A stretch of 64,000 nt of DNA. Source: Kalaharituber pfeilii (Eukaryota; Ascomycota; Pezizomycetes; Pezizales; Pezizaceae). Location: NCBI GenBank assembly GCA_015179045.1, contig WHUZ01000050.1, positions 248,001 through 312,000 on the forward strand, in the 5' to 3' direction. Below, in pieces: positions 23,214 through 31,189 of this stretch (positions are counted from its first letter, which is position 1; each line of letters opens with the position of its first letter). The notes under the pieces were generated by a model. It did no database searches and was not told where the DNA came from. It saw only the letters and a list, made by a program, of their open reading frames with translations. Both the position numbers and the translations under genes were made by a program.

Positions 23214-23718
23214 GGGGTGCTGGGCATGGCACGAATATGCGAAAGGGGCCCCCAGAGAGTCAAAGATTCGGGACTTGGAGAAATGGCAATACACGATAGC
23301 TAGGGGGATAACGGGGGCGCCATGGGGAACGAGAAGGGACATTGTGGAGGGACTGGCTAACCTGGAATCGGTCGAGACATTCGTCGAATACGTAGACACC
23401 AGGGTAGAGGCACGAGCCCTACGCTTCACAGGAGAAGGGATCAGACACGAGGACACCGAAGCCACCTACCTTCGAGGCACGCTGAGCCACAGACCACCCC
23501 TTAGCATAGCCATCCTCAACTCACTCCCCAGAGAAGCGGAGGGAGTGGAGTGGGAGATGCACATAGACTCGGCAAAGGAGGAAGGGTGGAAAGACATCTA
23601 CACCGACGGGAGCAGGATTGATGAGAAGGCAGCGGCAGGCATCTCGGCAGAGACGGGGAGCCAGTCGATTTATTTGGGCGGGCTCTCAACAGTGAACGAT
23701 GCGGAACTCCTCGCAATA

Positions 23719-23774
23719 GCCCTGCCATGGCGAATAGCTGCATGCGGGGTCACGTGATATTGAAAAAAAAAACC
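23719..23774 (+). mobile_element. Family B mini-retroposon in LINE RNase H, 12-bp TSD
   Basis: GCCCTGCCATGGCGAATAGC, TGCATGCGGGGTCACGTGAT, ATTG and ten A form the unit. CTCCTCGCAATA is duplicated at 23707-23718 and 23775-23786. It interrupts the RNase H domain between LLAI and SAALKTEGE. Confidence 0.92.
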
Positions 23775-24576
23775 CTCCTCGCAATAAGCGCAGCACTGAA
23801 GACCGAAGGAGAAACCCTCATACTGACAGACTCCAAGGTCGCCCTGACTAACATAAAAAGGATAGCTGAAGGCCTCCCGACCCACCAAGGAGCAGCCCAA
23901 AGAGTACGCGAAAGTTGGGAAAACAGAATCGCCAAAGGCGACAAAGACCTAGCCATAATGTGGATCAAAGGCCACAAGGGAATACCAGGCAACGAAAAAG
24001 CGGACAAAGCGGGAAAAATAGGAACAGCCCTCCAACACATGGACGAGGTAATCATGGAAGCGGGCTTGATACAATACGCAAAGAAATCCAGAGCAGCAGA
24101 AAGGAACAGGCTGGGGATGAACTTTAGGCCGCTCCAGAGATTGGGACACAACGTATCGAAGCTACCCGGTCTGCTGGGCAACAAAGGACTGAGGGCATGG
24201 CGACACAAAATAGGAGAAGCAGATAGCCCAGACTGCCGATGGTGCGGGGAGGGGAACGAGACGATGGACCACCTCATGGGGGGGTGCCGGGTGTGGAGCA
24301 AGAGATGGCCAGGCGGAAGGAGAGATATCTTCACACCAAAAAAGGACGGAGACGAAGACCCACTGTTGCGCCTAATAGGTATACTGGAAGAGACAGGGGG
24401 GAACTAGAATCTACATATCTTCTTTCATGACTTTGACTATATTTCCTGTCATCACGACATTGACCATATTTCCTTTTTCATCCTCATTTACTGTCTTGAT
24501 TTTGTCCTTACTGTATCTCAGAAATAGCTTTCTACTTATACTTCGCCATAGCTCTAAGGGCGGCATGCGAGTAATG

Positions 24577-24607
<31 letters not shown>

Positions 24608-24930
24608 TCTCAATAAACCATATGCAAACTGCTCACCAGTTAGAGGAGCTTGTCGGTGAAGTGGTGGCATGCATGCAATTGTAGCCTCCACAAGTTGTGC
24701 AAGAGAAGGGTGAGCTATAACCATACTGCTGCGTGGGCAATGGATTGGTAGAGGTATGAGTGAGAGGTGAACCAAGAAGCAGACCTATTGGTTTTATAGA
24801 CGACATATATACTCCTTAAGTCTGGCAGGCGATCTGAAGACTTCTGCAGTCCCCTGCAGACACAATACAGTCCCCTGTAGACATCCCTGCAACCGGGCAG
24901 GCTAGTCCGGCCTGCCCGGAGAGGTCCCGT

Positions 24931-25055
24931 CTACACAAGCATAGCCCGGCCCATTGCAACTTGGGCCTGGAAGTACTATGAACAGGACAACGGGAACCTG
25001 AGAAGGCTAAGAGAGCTTGAGAAATGGCAGTACACAGTCGCCAGGACTACAGACA
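24931..25055 (+). pseudogene. Older LINE, ORF2 fragment (right part)
   Basis: The frame SIARPIATWAWKYYEQDNGN, LRRLRELEKWQYTVAR continues the fragment at 21955-22047 and aligns with DLEKWQYTIARGITG of the younger LINE. Similarity ends abruptly near 25055 at a block containing ACCTGTCATATTGGATAA and related inverted copies (to about 25128), possibly the edge of another element. Confidence 0.75.
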
Positions 25056-25327
25056 AACCTGTCATATTGGATAAGGCTCGGGCCGGGAAATCTTATGCAA
25101 TATGACAGGTTATCCAGTATGACAGGTTGGAGTGCAGAGATCAATTTTCGAGGTAAATACACGCAATAACAGATATCAACATGAATAAGAGACCATATAG
25201 GAGCAAAATAGGAGGTAATAAAGGCCTGTTTCAAGAGATGCTTCAAGCTCAACAAAGTCATGTACTTTTCAAGCCACAGAAGGCAGGTGCTGCTTGTTCG
25301 TCCTCCTGTGCTGTAATTCCTATTGCT

Positions 25328-25385
25328 TTTTTTTTTTTTTTTTTTGTCACATGACCCCGCATGCGGCTCTTCGCCATGGCAGGAC
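25328..25385 (-). mobile_element. Family B mini-retroposon, 13-bp TSD
   Basis: About 19 T are followed by GTCACATGACCCCGCATGCG, GCTCTTCGCCATGGCAGGAC. In RNA sense the stem is GGC-GAAGA-GCC, fully paired. AATTCCTATTGCT is duplicated at 25315-25327 and 25386-25398. Confidence 0.92.
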
Positions 25386-25657
25386 AATTCCTATTGCTAA
25401 TCAAACCATGTAATCATGAAACAATGAATTATTTGCTTCATGGAGTAAGACTGGCTCTGGTTCTTTGAATTCATCTTCTTCAAACTGATCCAGATCCATT
25501 GGGTCTTCGTCACTAAGTCAGCTAGTTCTGGGTAATAGGTATCCGTCAAATGATAGGCATACCATAGTAGTCCTCTCAAGTACAAATCTACCAAAAAGAC
25601 AGAAGCATGTCTAGGATAAATAACCCTATCTGTTTGTTGAATTAGTACACTGGAGTG

Positions 25658-25712
25658 CCCTACCATGGCGAACAGCTACAAGCGCGGTTATGTGAAATCA
25701 AAAAAAAAAAAA
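25658..25712 (+). mobile_element. Family B mini-retroposon, decayed TSD
   Basis: CCCTACCATGGCGAACAGC, TACAAGCGCGGTTATGTGAA and about 15 A form the unit. Flanks AGTACACTGGAGTG (25644-25657) and AGTATACTGAAGTG (25713-25726) match at 12 of 14 positions, indicating an older insertion. Confidence 0.8.
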
Positions 25713-25757
25713 AGTATACTGAAGTGAAATTTCTACCAGACAGAAAAATAAGTAGTA

Positions 25758-26353
25758 GGGGTTGTCGACGAACAACTGGGAATGGCTACCAGAAGGTACC
25801 AGAGAAAATACGCCAGCCAAACTAGGCAGGTGCCGTGAGGCACCCCTTTTACCCTTGTGAAATTTATTAGTAAGTACTATGAATTACGCCTCTACACAAC
25901 AAGACTTACGCGTATCAACTTTACACCTTTGCAACATGCCCCGTCTAAGTCAAAGAGCTGTAATACAACAAGAGCTCAGAAGCGAAGCAATGTAAAAGCT
26001 ATCATGATGCTTATGATTCTTAATTGACGCGTGATGAACCCATAAAGAGGATATGTATGCATTATTTGTGTTTGTAGATGCATCTCAATGTTGACGTGCT
26101 CGAGGTGTGAATACGCGGGTGATGCATACGGTACGAAATAAATGCGGGTGTATGCAGCAAAGTAGGCTACTAACTGAGCACTACTTACCAGAAGAGCCCA
26201 CTACCAGTCAAATTTGACTGGTAACAGGCGTTACGTTGGTACCGGAGACTACCAGCCAACAGACCAATGAACGAAGGGGCCAAGGCACTAAAAGCGCCTC
26301 AGTTAGTAGTGGTACTTTCTGGTAGCCATTCCCAGTTGTTCGTCGACAACCCC
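25758..26353. mobile_element. MITE family M3, 596 bp, near-identical TIRs
   Basis: The left end GGGGTTGTCGACGAACAACT and the inverted right end are nearly identical for about 43 bp (through GGGAATGGCTACCAGAA). TAGTA flanks both sides (25753-25757 and 26354-26358). A perfect 20-bp palindrome, ACCAGTCAAATTTGACTGGT, is at 26203-26222. The interior has no recognisable protein. The similar ends suggest fairly recent activity. Confidence 0.82.
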
Positions 26354-26445
26354 TAGTATTTGGACAGGAGATAAACGCATAATTATGCGCCATGCAGTTT
26401 TCGGCATAAACTAGCATATTTTGGTATGCTTGGCTATTGATAGCC

Positions 26446-26504
26446 TTTTTTTTTTTTTTTTTTATATATCACATGACCCCGCTTACAGCTGTTCGCCATG
26501 GCAG
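26446..26504 (-). mobile_element. Family B mini-retroposon, TSD not found
   Basis: About 18 T are followed by ATATATCACATGACCCCGC, TTACAGCTGTTCGCCATGGC and AGG, the reverse complement of a B unit. The flanks show no convincing duplication, perhaps because of a later rearrangement next to the palindromic block at 26507. Confidence 0.8.
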
Positions 26505-26506
26505 GG

Positions 26507-26640
26507 AACATTGCGGTTCGCGAACCGGCCAGGCCCATTCGCGAATAGGCCAATTCGTCGGTGGGCTGGCCGATTCGCGGATGGGCCAGCCCACCCGCGA
26601 GCAATTTTTTTTACAAGTACCACTAGGTACCTCTATGTTC
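26507..26640. repeat. CG-rich palindrome cluster (left)
   Basis: Dense TTCGCGAA-type palindromes occur, including CGGTTCGCGAACCG (26514-26527) and ATTCGCGAAT, with GGCC-rich linkers. Related blocks recur at 27320-27510. GC-rich repetitive ends of this kind occur in fungal hAT elements, but no transposase is visible here. Confidence 0.55.
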
Positions 26641-27212
26641 TGCTAGTAATAAGTATAGAGACTACCAAGGATAATTGATAAGCCGTTACTGTGTGCTTGC
26701 ACAGCAAGTTGCCACTTCCTACTCACATGCAAGAGGATAATAAAGACAACATAATTAAAAATTTGCTGCGCTTCTTCTAACACTGCTGTAGTAAAGAATA
26801 ATAGATTTGTTACCATAGCTAAATTATTATTAATAGAATAACTATAAAAACCATCAGCAAATATACTTCTAGTATTCTTCTTGCTCTATGTGAACTTTTG
26901 TAGTTATCTTCTTAGGTCCGATTCCTCCGCCATTTCTAGTAATATCTTAACAAGGATTGCGTTGATGCCAAGAATTAGAATTTTGGTAGTTGTATTGCCA
27001 GAAATGGCACTTCATAGAATCCTTGCAAGCGCCAAGCATCCACTTCTGGCTCTATCCCACTCGTACTGGCAGGACTTCAGCCATTTCCCTCCTAATCTCA
27101 CTCTCGCTGGTATTGAATCTGCTCCCGGTATACTTTGCTCCTCTAGGTATCACAACTGAGTTGGTGATTTTCTCCTTAACCCCCTTTATTACGTATCTAA
27201 GGCCCAATTCAT

Positions 27213-27291
27213 ATGTTACGATAAGTAACAAAATCGCCATAGCCCCCAGGACGGCACGCGATCAATGATTAAAAAAAATAAAATAAAAAAA
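27213..27291 (+). mobile_element. LINE tail copy (family A, 79 bp) with 14-bp TSD
   Basis: A few bases of 3' UTR (ATGTTACGATAAGTAACAAA) precede the hairpin ATCGCCATAGCCCCCAGGAC and GATCAATGATT, then an A-rich tail. AAGGCCCAATTCAT is duplicated at 27199-27212 and 27292-27305. This copy extends further 5' than the minimal units and so links them to LINE tails. Confidence 0.88.
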
Positions 27292-27319
27292 AAGGCCCAA
27301 TTCATGACTCATGTGCTGG

Positions 27320-27510
27320 CCCAGTGACGAACATTGTGGTTCACAAAACTGGGCGTATAGGTACATAGAGGTACATTCATGTTCGCCGCTAGGCCAGGTG
27401 TTCGTGGCTGGGCTGGCCCGTGAAAAACACCATATGTTTTTTACGGGGCCGGCCGATTCGCCAATCGACTGGCCGGTTCGCGAACCGGAAAATATTCGTC
27501 GGTGGGCCAG
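27320..27510. repeat. CG-rich palindrome cluster (right), partly C-to-T decayed
   Basis: It contains the perfect 16-bp palindrome CCGGTTCGCGAACCGG (27473-27488). A block at about 27325, AACATTGTGGTTCACAAAAC, corresponds to AACATTGCGGTTCGCGAACC at 26507 with CG changed to TG/CA. The pattern suggests deamination of methylated CpG or a RIP-like process. Confidence 0.55.
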
Positions 27511-27573
27511 AACATCATTGCTGCTATGCCAGCTGCATCAATGGCGAGGAGGCGCAATGCACCTGTGGAGAGG

Positions 27574-27613
27574 TTTTTTTTTTTTTTAATATCTTTACTC
27601 GGATGCCGTCCCT
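27574..27613 (-). mobile_element. Minimal family A insertion, 40 bp in total, with 10-bp TSD
   Basis: About 14 T are followed by AATATCTTTACTCGGATGCC and GTCCCT, only about 26 nt of LINE-derived sequence that ends inside the hairpin. TGTGGAGAGG is duplicated at 27564-27573 and 27614-27623. It is the shortest well-supported insertion here. Confidence 0.85.
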
Positions 27614-27639
27614 TGTGGAGAGGTGTGGAGTGCTGAGCA

Positions 27640-27990
27640 CTTGGTATTCAGGTGTGCTGAACTGGAGCGACCCCAGAGGAGGGATAGAGTTGGGGTGTAA
27701 GTCACCTGGCAATTCTGGGAGGACTTAGAGGAGAAAGGGTGGAAGCAAGAGGGCGTGGAGGGTGACCCGGTCGAGTATTGGTTTGCCAGCCTGGATCTGG
27801 GTAGCTGAGGATGGAGGGTAGCTTCAAGAGCGCCCCTCATTCCTGAGACCTCGCCATCCCACACAGTAGCCTTTGTGCCTACCCACCGGGACCCTTCTGA
27901 CTCGCCTGCTACTACCTGCCTCCAGCACCATCCACCTCCTACTCCGCCTTCCTCGCTGAGGCTGCCATCTGTGAATATGGCCACGATATC
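27640..27990 (-). pseudogene. LINE RNase H fragment
   Basis: The minus-strand frame starting near 27984 reads MAIFTDGSLSEEGGVGGGW, then GTKATVWDGEVSGMRGALEA. It contains the first RNase H acidic residue (TDGS) and the downstream acidic residue in DGE, typical of the RNase H domain in fungal LINEs. Similarity fades after about 60 codons. It abuts the start of the gypsy gag remnant at about 27996, so one element truncated or landed in the other. Confidence 0.65.
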
Positions 27991-28296
27991 GGGACTTTCA
28001 ACAGGAGTTCTTGCAACAACAGAACCGGTTATTTACAGCTATCAGTAACTTAATAGCACAAATGCCTACTTCAGCACTATCTAACTCTAGTACAGGCACG
28101 GGGAAGGACAAGGACAAGGAAAAGGCCTCGCAGGTAATGCCACCGGCAATACAGAATGGCTCAGGTGTCTACTTCTATCCACTCGCACATCAACCTGGCG
28201 CTCCGCAGACATGACTGCAGATTGGACAAGTGAATTCAAGATCAAGAGGCTTCCGTTATACTGTGAGAGGCTTATCAGCAAATACGTTAAGACCAT

Positions 28297-28481
28297 TTTT
28301 TTTTTTTTTTTTTTATTTCATTAATCACATGCCGCCCTATGGGCTATGGCGATGTTTAGTTACAGTGGTATGATGGAAAAATGATAATGAAAGAGTAAAG
28401 AAAAATTGAACCGTCCTATTCCTCCCCGCCCATTCCAATATTTCCGCCATGTTTGTGTCCTTATCTAACTGTCTTATCACG
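28297..28481 (-). mobile_element. LINE 3'-end copy, 185 bp, 14-bp TSD, in gag
   Basis: T run, TTTCATTAATCACATGCCGC, CCTATGGGC and CTATGGCGATG lead into LINE 3' UTR. The minus-strand ORF2 end MAEILEWAGRNR is still readable. TACGTTAAGACCAT is duplicated at 28283-28296 and 28482-28495. Removal rejoins gag (SKYVKT-MASYMG). Confidence 0.92.
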
Positions 28482-28648
28482 TACGTTAAGACCATGGCCA
28501 GCTACATGGGAGACTGTTGGGATCAGCTCAAGAAAGGCCTACTGGAGGAATTCCGTGAGAATGATGGAGAGCAGCAAAAGTACACAGAAACCTACTTACA
28601 GGCTATGTCCAGGGCAATGCGTGATTATCAAAATCCAACACCAGCAAT

Positions 28649-28710
28649 ATCTCGCCATAGCCCATAGGGCGGCACGCGAGTAATGATATTAAAAAAACAA
28701 AAAAAAAAAA
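28649..28710 (+). mobile_element. Family A mini-retroposon, 62 bp, 12-bp TSD, in gag
   Basis: ATCTCGCCATAGCCCATAGG, GCGGCACGCGAGTAATGATA, TT and an A-rich tail with one C form the unit. AACACCAGCAAT is duplicated at 28637-28648 and 28711-28722. Confidence 0.92.
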
Positions 28711-29475
28711 AACACCAGCAATCTTTAGAGCATTTATTCTTGATTTCGCAGAACGAGCTGAATACCTAGTATCCAAGAGACTTCTCAGCACACATACCAG
28801 GGTAATACTTTTTCTACAGGCTTTCTCAGATAAGACTGGTGACAAGCTATGCACGAAGTGCAATGTTGATGTAGAAGATCCAACAACAGCTACAGTATGG
28901 GGTGACCTTATAAAAGAGGCCATTCGCATCTGCACCAAGGATGATTCTCAAATGAAGAAGCTATGGAAGGCAAAGCAGCCTATGATACAGATAGACCAAC
29001 CAGTTAAGCTACAGCAGCCGCAACCGTAGAAACCGCAACCCCAGCAACATCATAAGGCACCTAGGGCCTCAGGGCGAGACAAAAATATAGAAGACCTCAC
29101 TGATATGATGAAAGAATTGAGGTTCAGCAACTAGAGGCCCAAAAACGACTCGAAGCGCAGATAACGGAAATGAAATCGGTGGCCACAACCAAGCCGTCAT
29201 ACTACTCACCGAACCAATATGGCAACCGGGAATATCCAGCATCTAATAGGACCAATCTCAGAGGATGCTACTGGGACAGGAGTATGCATAATCGAAAAAC
29301 ATGTGAAGACTTAGGCAAGGCACTATCCAGAGGAGATGTTCATAGGAAAGGCCCTATACTTTATCTTGGCCAAGAAGGTGTAGGGGACTCAGTGAGAGTA
29401 TCTATTGCAGTAGAGAAGGATGGCATGGTGGAATGGCAGAAAGACTGGGTTGCTATGCAACTTTGTAAGAAGGAG

Positions 29476-29478
<3 letters not shown>

Positions 29479-29506
<28 letters not shown>

Positions 29507-29546
29507 GTCACATGACCCCGCATGCGGCTCTTCGCCATGGCAGGAC
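29479..29546 (-). mobile_element. Family B mini-retroposon, 11-bp TSD, in gypsy
   Basis: About 28 T are followed by GTCACATGACCCCGCATGCG, GCTCTTCGCCATGGCAGGAC. The sequence is nearly identical to the copy at 25328, suggesting the same source. AGAAGGAGTCT is duplicated at 29468-29478 and 29547-29557. Confidence 0.92.
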
Positions 29547-30129
29547 AGAAGGAGTCTGAGATCTCTAAGTCAGTGGGGTGTATTACACTATTGGATGAGA
29601 GGGTGGAAAAGATAAATGGTGAGAAGGTCATCTATCAGACTGCTAGGCAGAAAGAAGACCTTGAAGAAAAATGAGGCCGGCAGTTGCATGATGAGGGCAA
29701 AAATATACGGAATAAGAGACCATGGCCATGCACACGATCACCTTCTCCAGACATAATTACAGTAGACCCTAGGAATATGAGAGAAGATAATGATAATCAT
29801 CAAGACACTACTATGGAAGACGCTGATAATGAGGAGCACCTTGGACCTCAACAACGCGATAAACGGCCGCCTCAGAAAAAGTTATAGACTAAACTTAGAG
29901 AATCAGCAGATCTAGTGAAGATAAGTGATAAAGTACTAGATGCAACAGTGCCAAATATGACAGTTTGAGAAATATTGTCAATTTCACCAGACATGGTCCA
30001 CCGTTGGTTTGGAGCAAAGAGAATTCCACCACTAGATAAGGGAAAGATAGATCCTCATCTCATCACAGGAGTCATTGAAGCTATAGGTATGTGCATCACC
30101 TCGGAGCAAGGGTACAATTGAACAGCACA

Positions 30130-30542
30130 CCTTTGACATGTTGGTTGACTCAGAAGCAAAACTCTGTTTAATGTCAATGGAAGTATATGAACAGCTTAAT
30201 ATCCCCGTGGACCTAGAAACAGACTGGGTAATTGGATTAGCAAACTCACACAGAACTAAAGCATATGGCGCATGCCATGATGTGCCAATAATAGTGGGTG
30301 GAATTGAAGCTAGGTGCAGAGTATTTGTCATGAAAGGACTTTCACAAGAAGTTATTGTTGGGAGGCCATGGGAGTGGTTAGTACGAGCGAAGCATGACAA
30401 CAGAGATGATGGCAGCTGCTATACCACAATCTATGATAAACAGAGAAATTCGCCAACGTTTTGTTTAATGCAAGCGAGGCATGAGTGGAATCGTAGCAAG
30501 GTCAGACAAGCAGTGGCAGTAAAAGAAGGCAGTCAGCAATGA
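30130..30542 (+). pseudogene. Gypsy retropepsin-like domain with altered active site
   Basis: The frame reads MLVDSEAKLCLMSMEVYEQL, NIPVDLETDWVIGLANSHRT, then VPIIVGGIEARCRVFVMKG and EVIVGRPWEW. The layout matches retroviral-type aspartic proteases, but the expected D-S/T-G-A active site is DSEA, so the glycine is lost. In the family this enzyme cleaves gag-pol; this copy is presumably inactive. Confidence 0.65.
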
Positions 30543-31189
30543 TCCCAGCCATTACTGACTGTCACATGGATGAACTGGGAGTTCAAGGAAGAGAAGAAAT
30601 ATATATAGATGAGTGGGGAGATGAATATGGATTAATATTGGGAGAGGAATGTGTAGAAATGTTGGAACCTGATGAGGCCAGTTTTGTTACTGAAGCAAGA
30701 AGTATAAGGCACGATGGTGAGAGCAAGCGAAGCAGAAGGGTGGATCAGCATGAGGTACGAGTGTTGAGAAGAGAAGCATACACACTATATAAGAGAAAGA
30801 AGGACGAGGTCTGGCCAGTGAATAGACCTCATGGCAAAGGATTAAGGCCTGAAGGGGATGAGAATTAGAGAGAACAACTAGAACGAAGAGAAGGCATGAG
30901 TATACCACAGGATGAGAAAGCTAAATATGCATATGCTCAGTGGATAATACCAAAGTTCTCAAACATCAAGAGAGGATCCAGATTGACGCCAGAACGAATT
31001 GCTAAGCTTAAGATTGGAAGTGGGCTTACAGATATGGAAAAGGATATATTGATAGAGGTCTTATTCAATCGAGAGGCTGCAATCGCATTTGACTTCACAG
31101 AGAAAGGCAGGTTCAAAGATGAAGTAGAATCACTACATGTCATACCATTTATTTCACGTGAACTATAGCAGCCACCAAATTTTAGGGTA

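Larger units (their letters stand above)
22762..24407 (+). pseudogene. LINE ORF2 remnant: RT (part), RNase H, zinc finger
   Basis: In the family the protein reverse-transcribes the element's own RNA at a nicked target. Visible are the YIDD active-site box (about 22813-22830) and the FQLDPKKAE segment. RNase H acidic residues occur in YTDGS (about 23602) and in LTDSK after the second insertion. The CCHC-like finger is at about 24234-24290. The fingers/palm N-terminus, endonuclease and ORF1 are missing through 5' truncation. The frame is broken at about 23037 and by insertions at 23151-23213 and 23719-23774. Removing each insertion with one TSD restores the local frame (IATWGC-WAWHEY, and ELLAI-SAALKTEGE). 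Confidence 0.88.
22762..24607 (+). mobile_element. Tad1-like LINE, 5'-truncated, best-preserved copy in the window
   Basis: The copy starts within the reverse-transcriptase domain and keeps the catalytic SYIDDFHSVIS box. The thumb, RNase H (DIYTDGSRIDEKAAAG, LTDSKVALTNI, IKGHKGIPGNEKAD) and the C-terminal zinc finger CRWCGEGNETMDHLMGGC follow. A 3' UTR ends in the family A hairpin (AGCTCTAAGGGC), CGAGTAATGATATT and about 25 A. The 13-bp TSD TCTCAATAAACCA is at 22749-22761 and 24608-24620. Two family B units interrupt it. A frameshift lies near 23037. This copy shows what the family A tail belongs to. Confidence 0.92.
22048..24930. mobile_element. Inverted-repeat DNA element nested in LINE and carrying another LINE
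   Basis: The left end ACGGGACCTCTCTCCGGGCA and the inverted right end ACGGGACCTCTCCGGGCAGG match. Both continue into GGTTGCAGGG and repeated CAGGGGACTG motifs. Flanks are CTACACA (22041-22047 and 24931-24937), extendable to the 8-bp TCTACACA, which would suit a hAT-like element. An 18-bp palindrome (CCGGGCAGGCCTGCCCGG) lies at 22061-22078. Without the inserted LINE the element is about 1.0 kb. A minus-strand frame (22439-22726, continuing across the LINE site at 24608) is present but unrecognised. Confidence 0.75.
28211..29029 (+). pseudogene. Gypsy gag (capsid-like), interrupted by two LINE-tail insertions
   Basis: From the ATG at 28211 the frame reads MTADWTSEFKIKRLPLYCER, then after removal of the first insertion MGDCWDQLKKGLLEEFREND and YLQAMSRAMRDYQ. 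After the second it continues FRAFILDFAERAEYLVSKRL, AFSDKTGDKLC and WGDLIKEAIRIC, ending at a stop at 29027. The helical, charged composition fits a retroviral-type capsid. An upstream frame (28000-28214, QQEFLQQQNRLFTAISNLIA) probably belongs to the same protein via a frameshift. Confidence 0.65.

Noticed and set aside
23750..24334. Minus-strand 194-codon frame
   Set aside because: Antisense of LINE ORF2; its sequence mirrors the RNase H and zinc-finger coding strand.
2818..29510. Homopolymer A/T runs as sequencing or assembly artefacts
   Set aside because: They are regularly attached to the same unique heads and flanked by target-site duplications, which artefacts would not produce.
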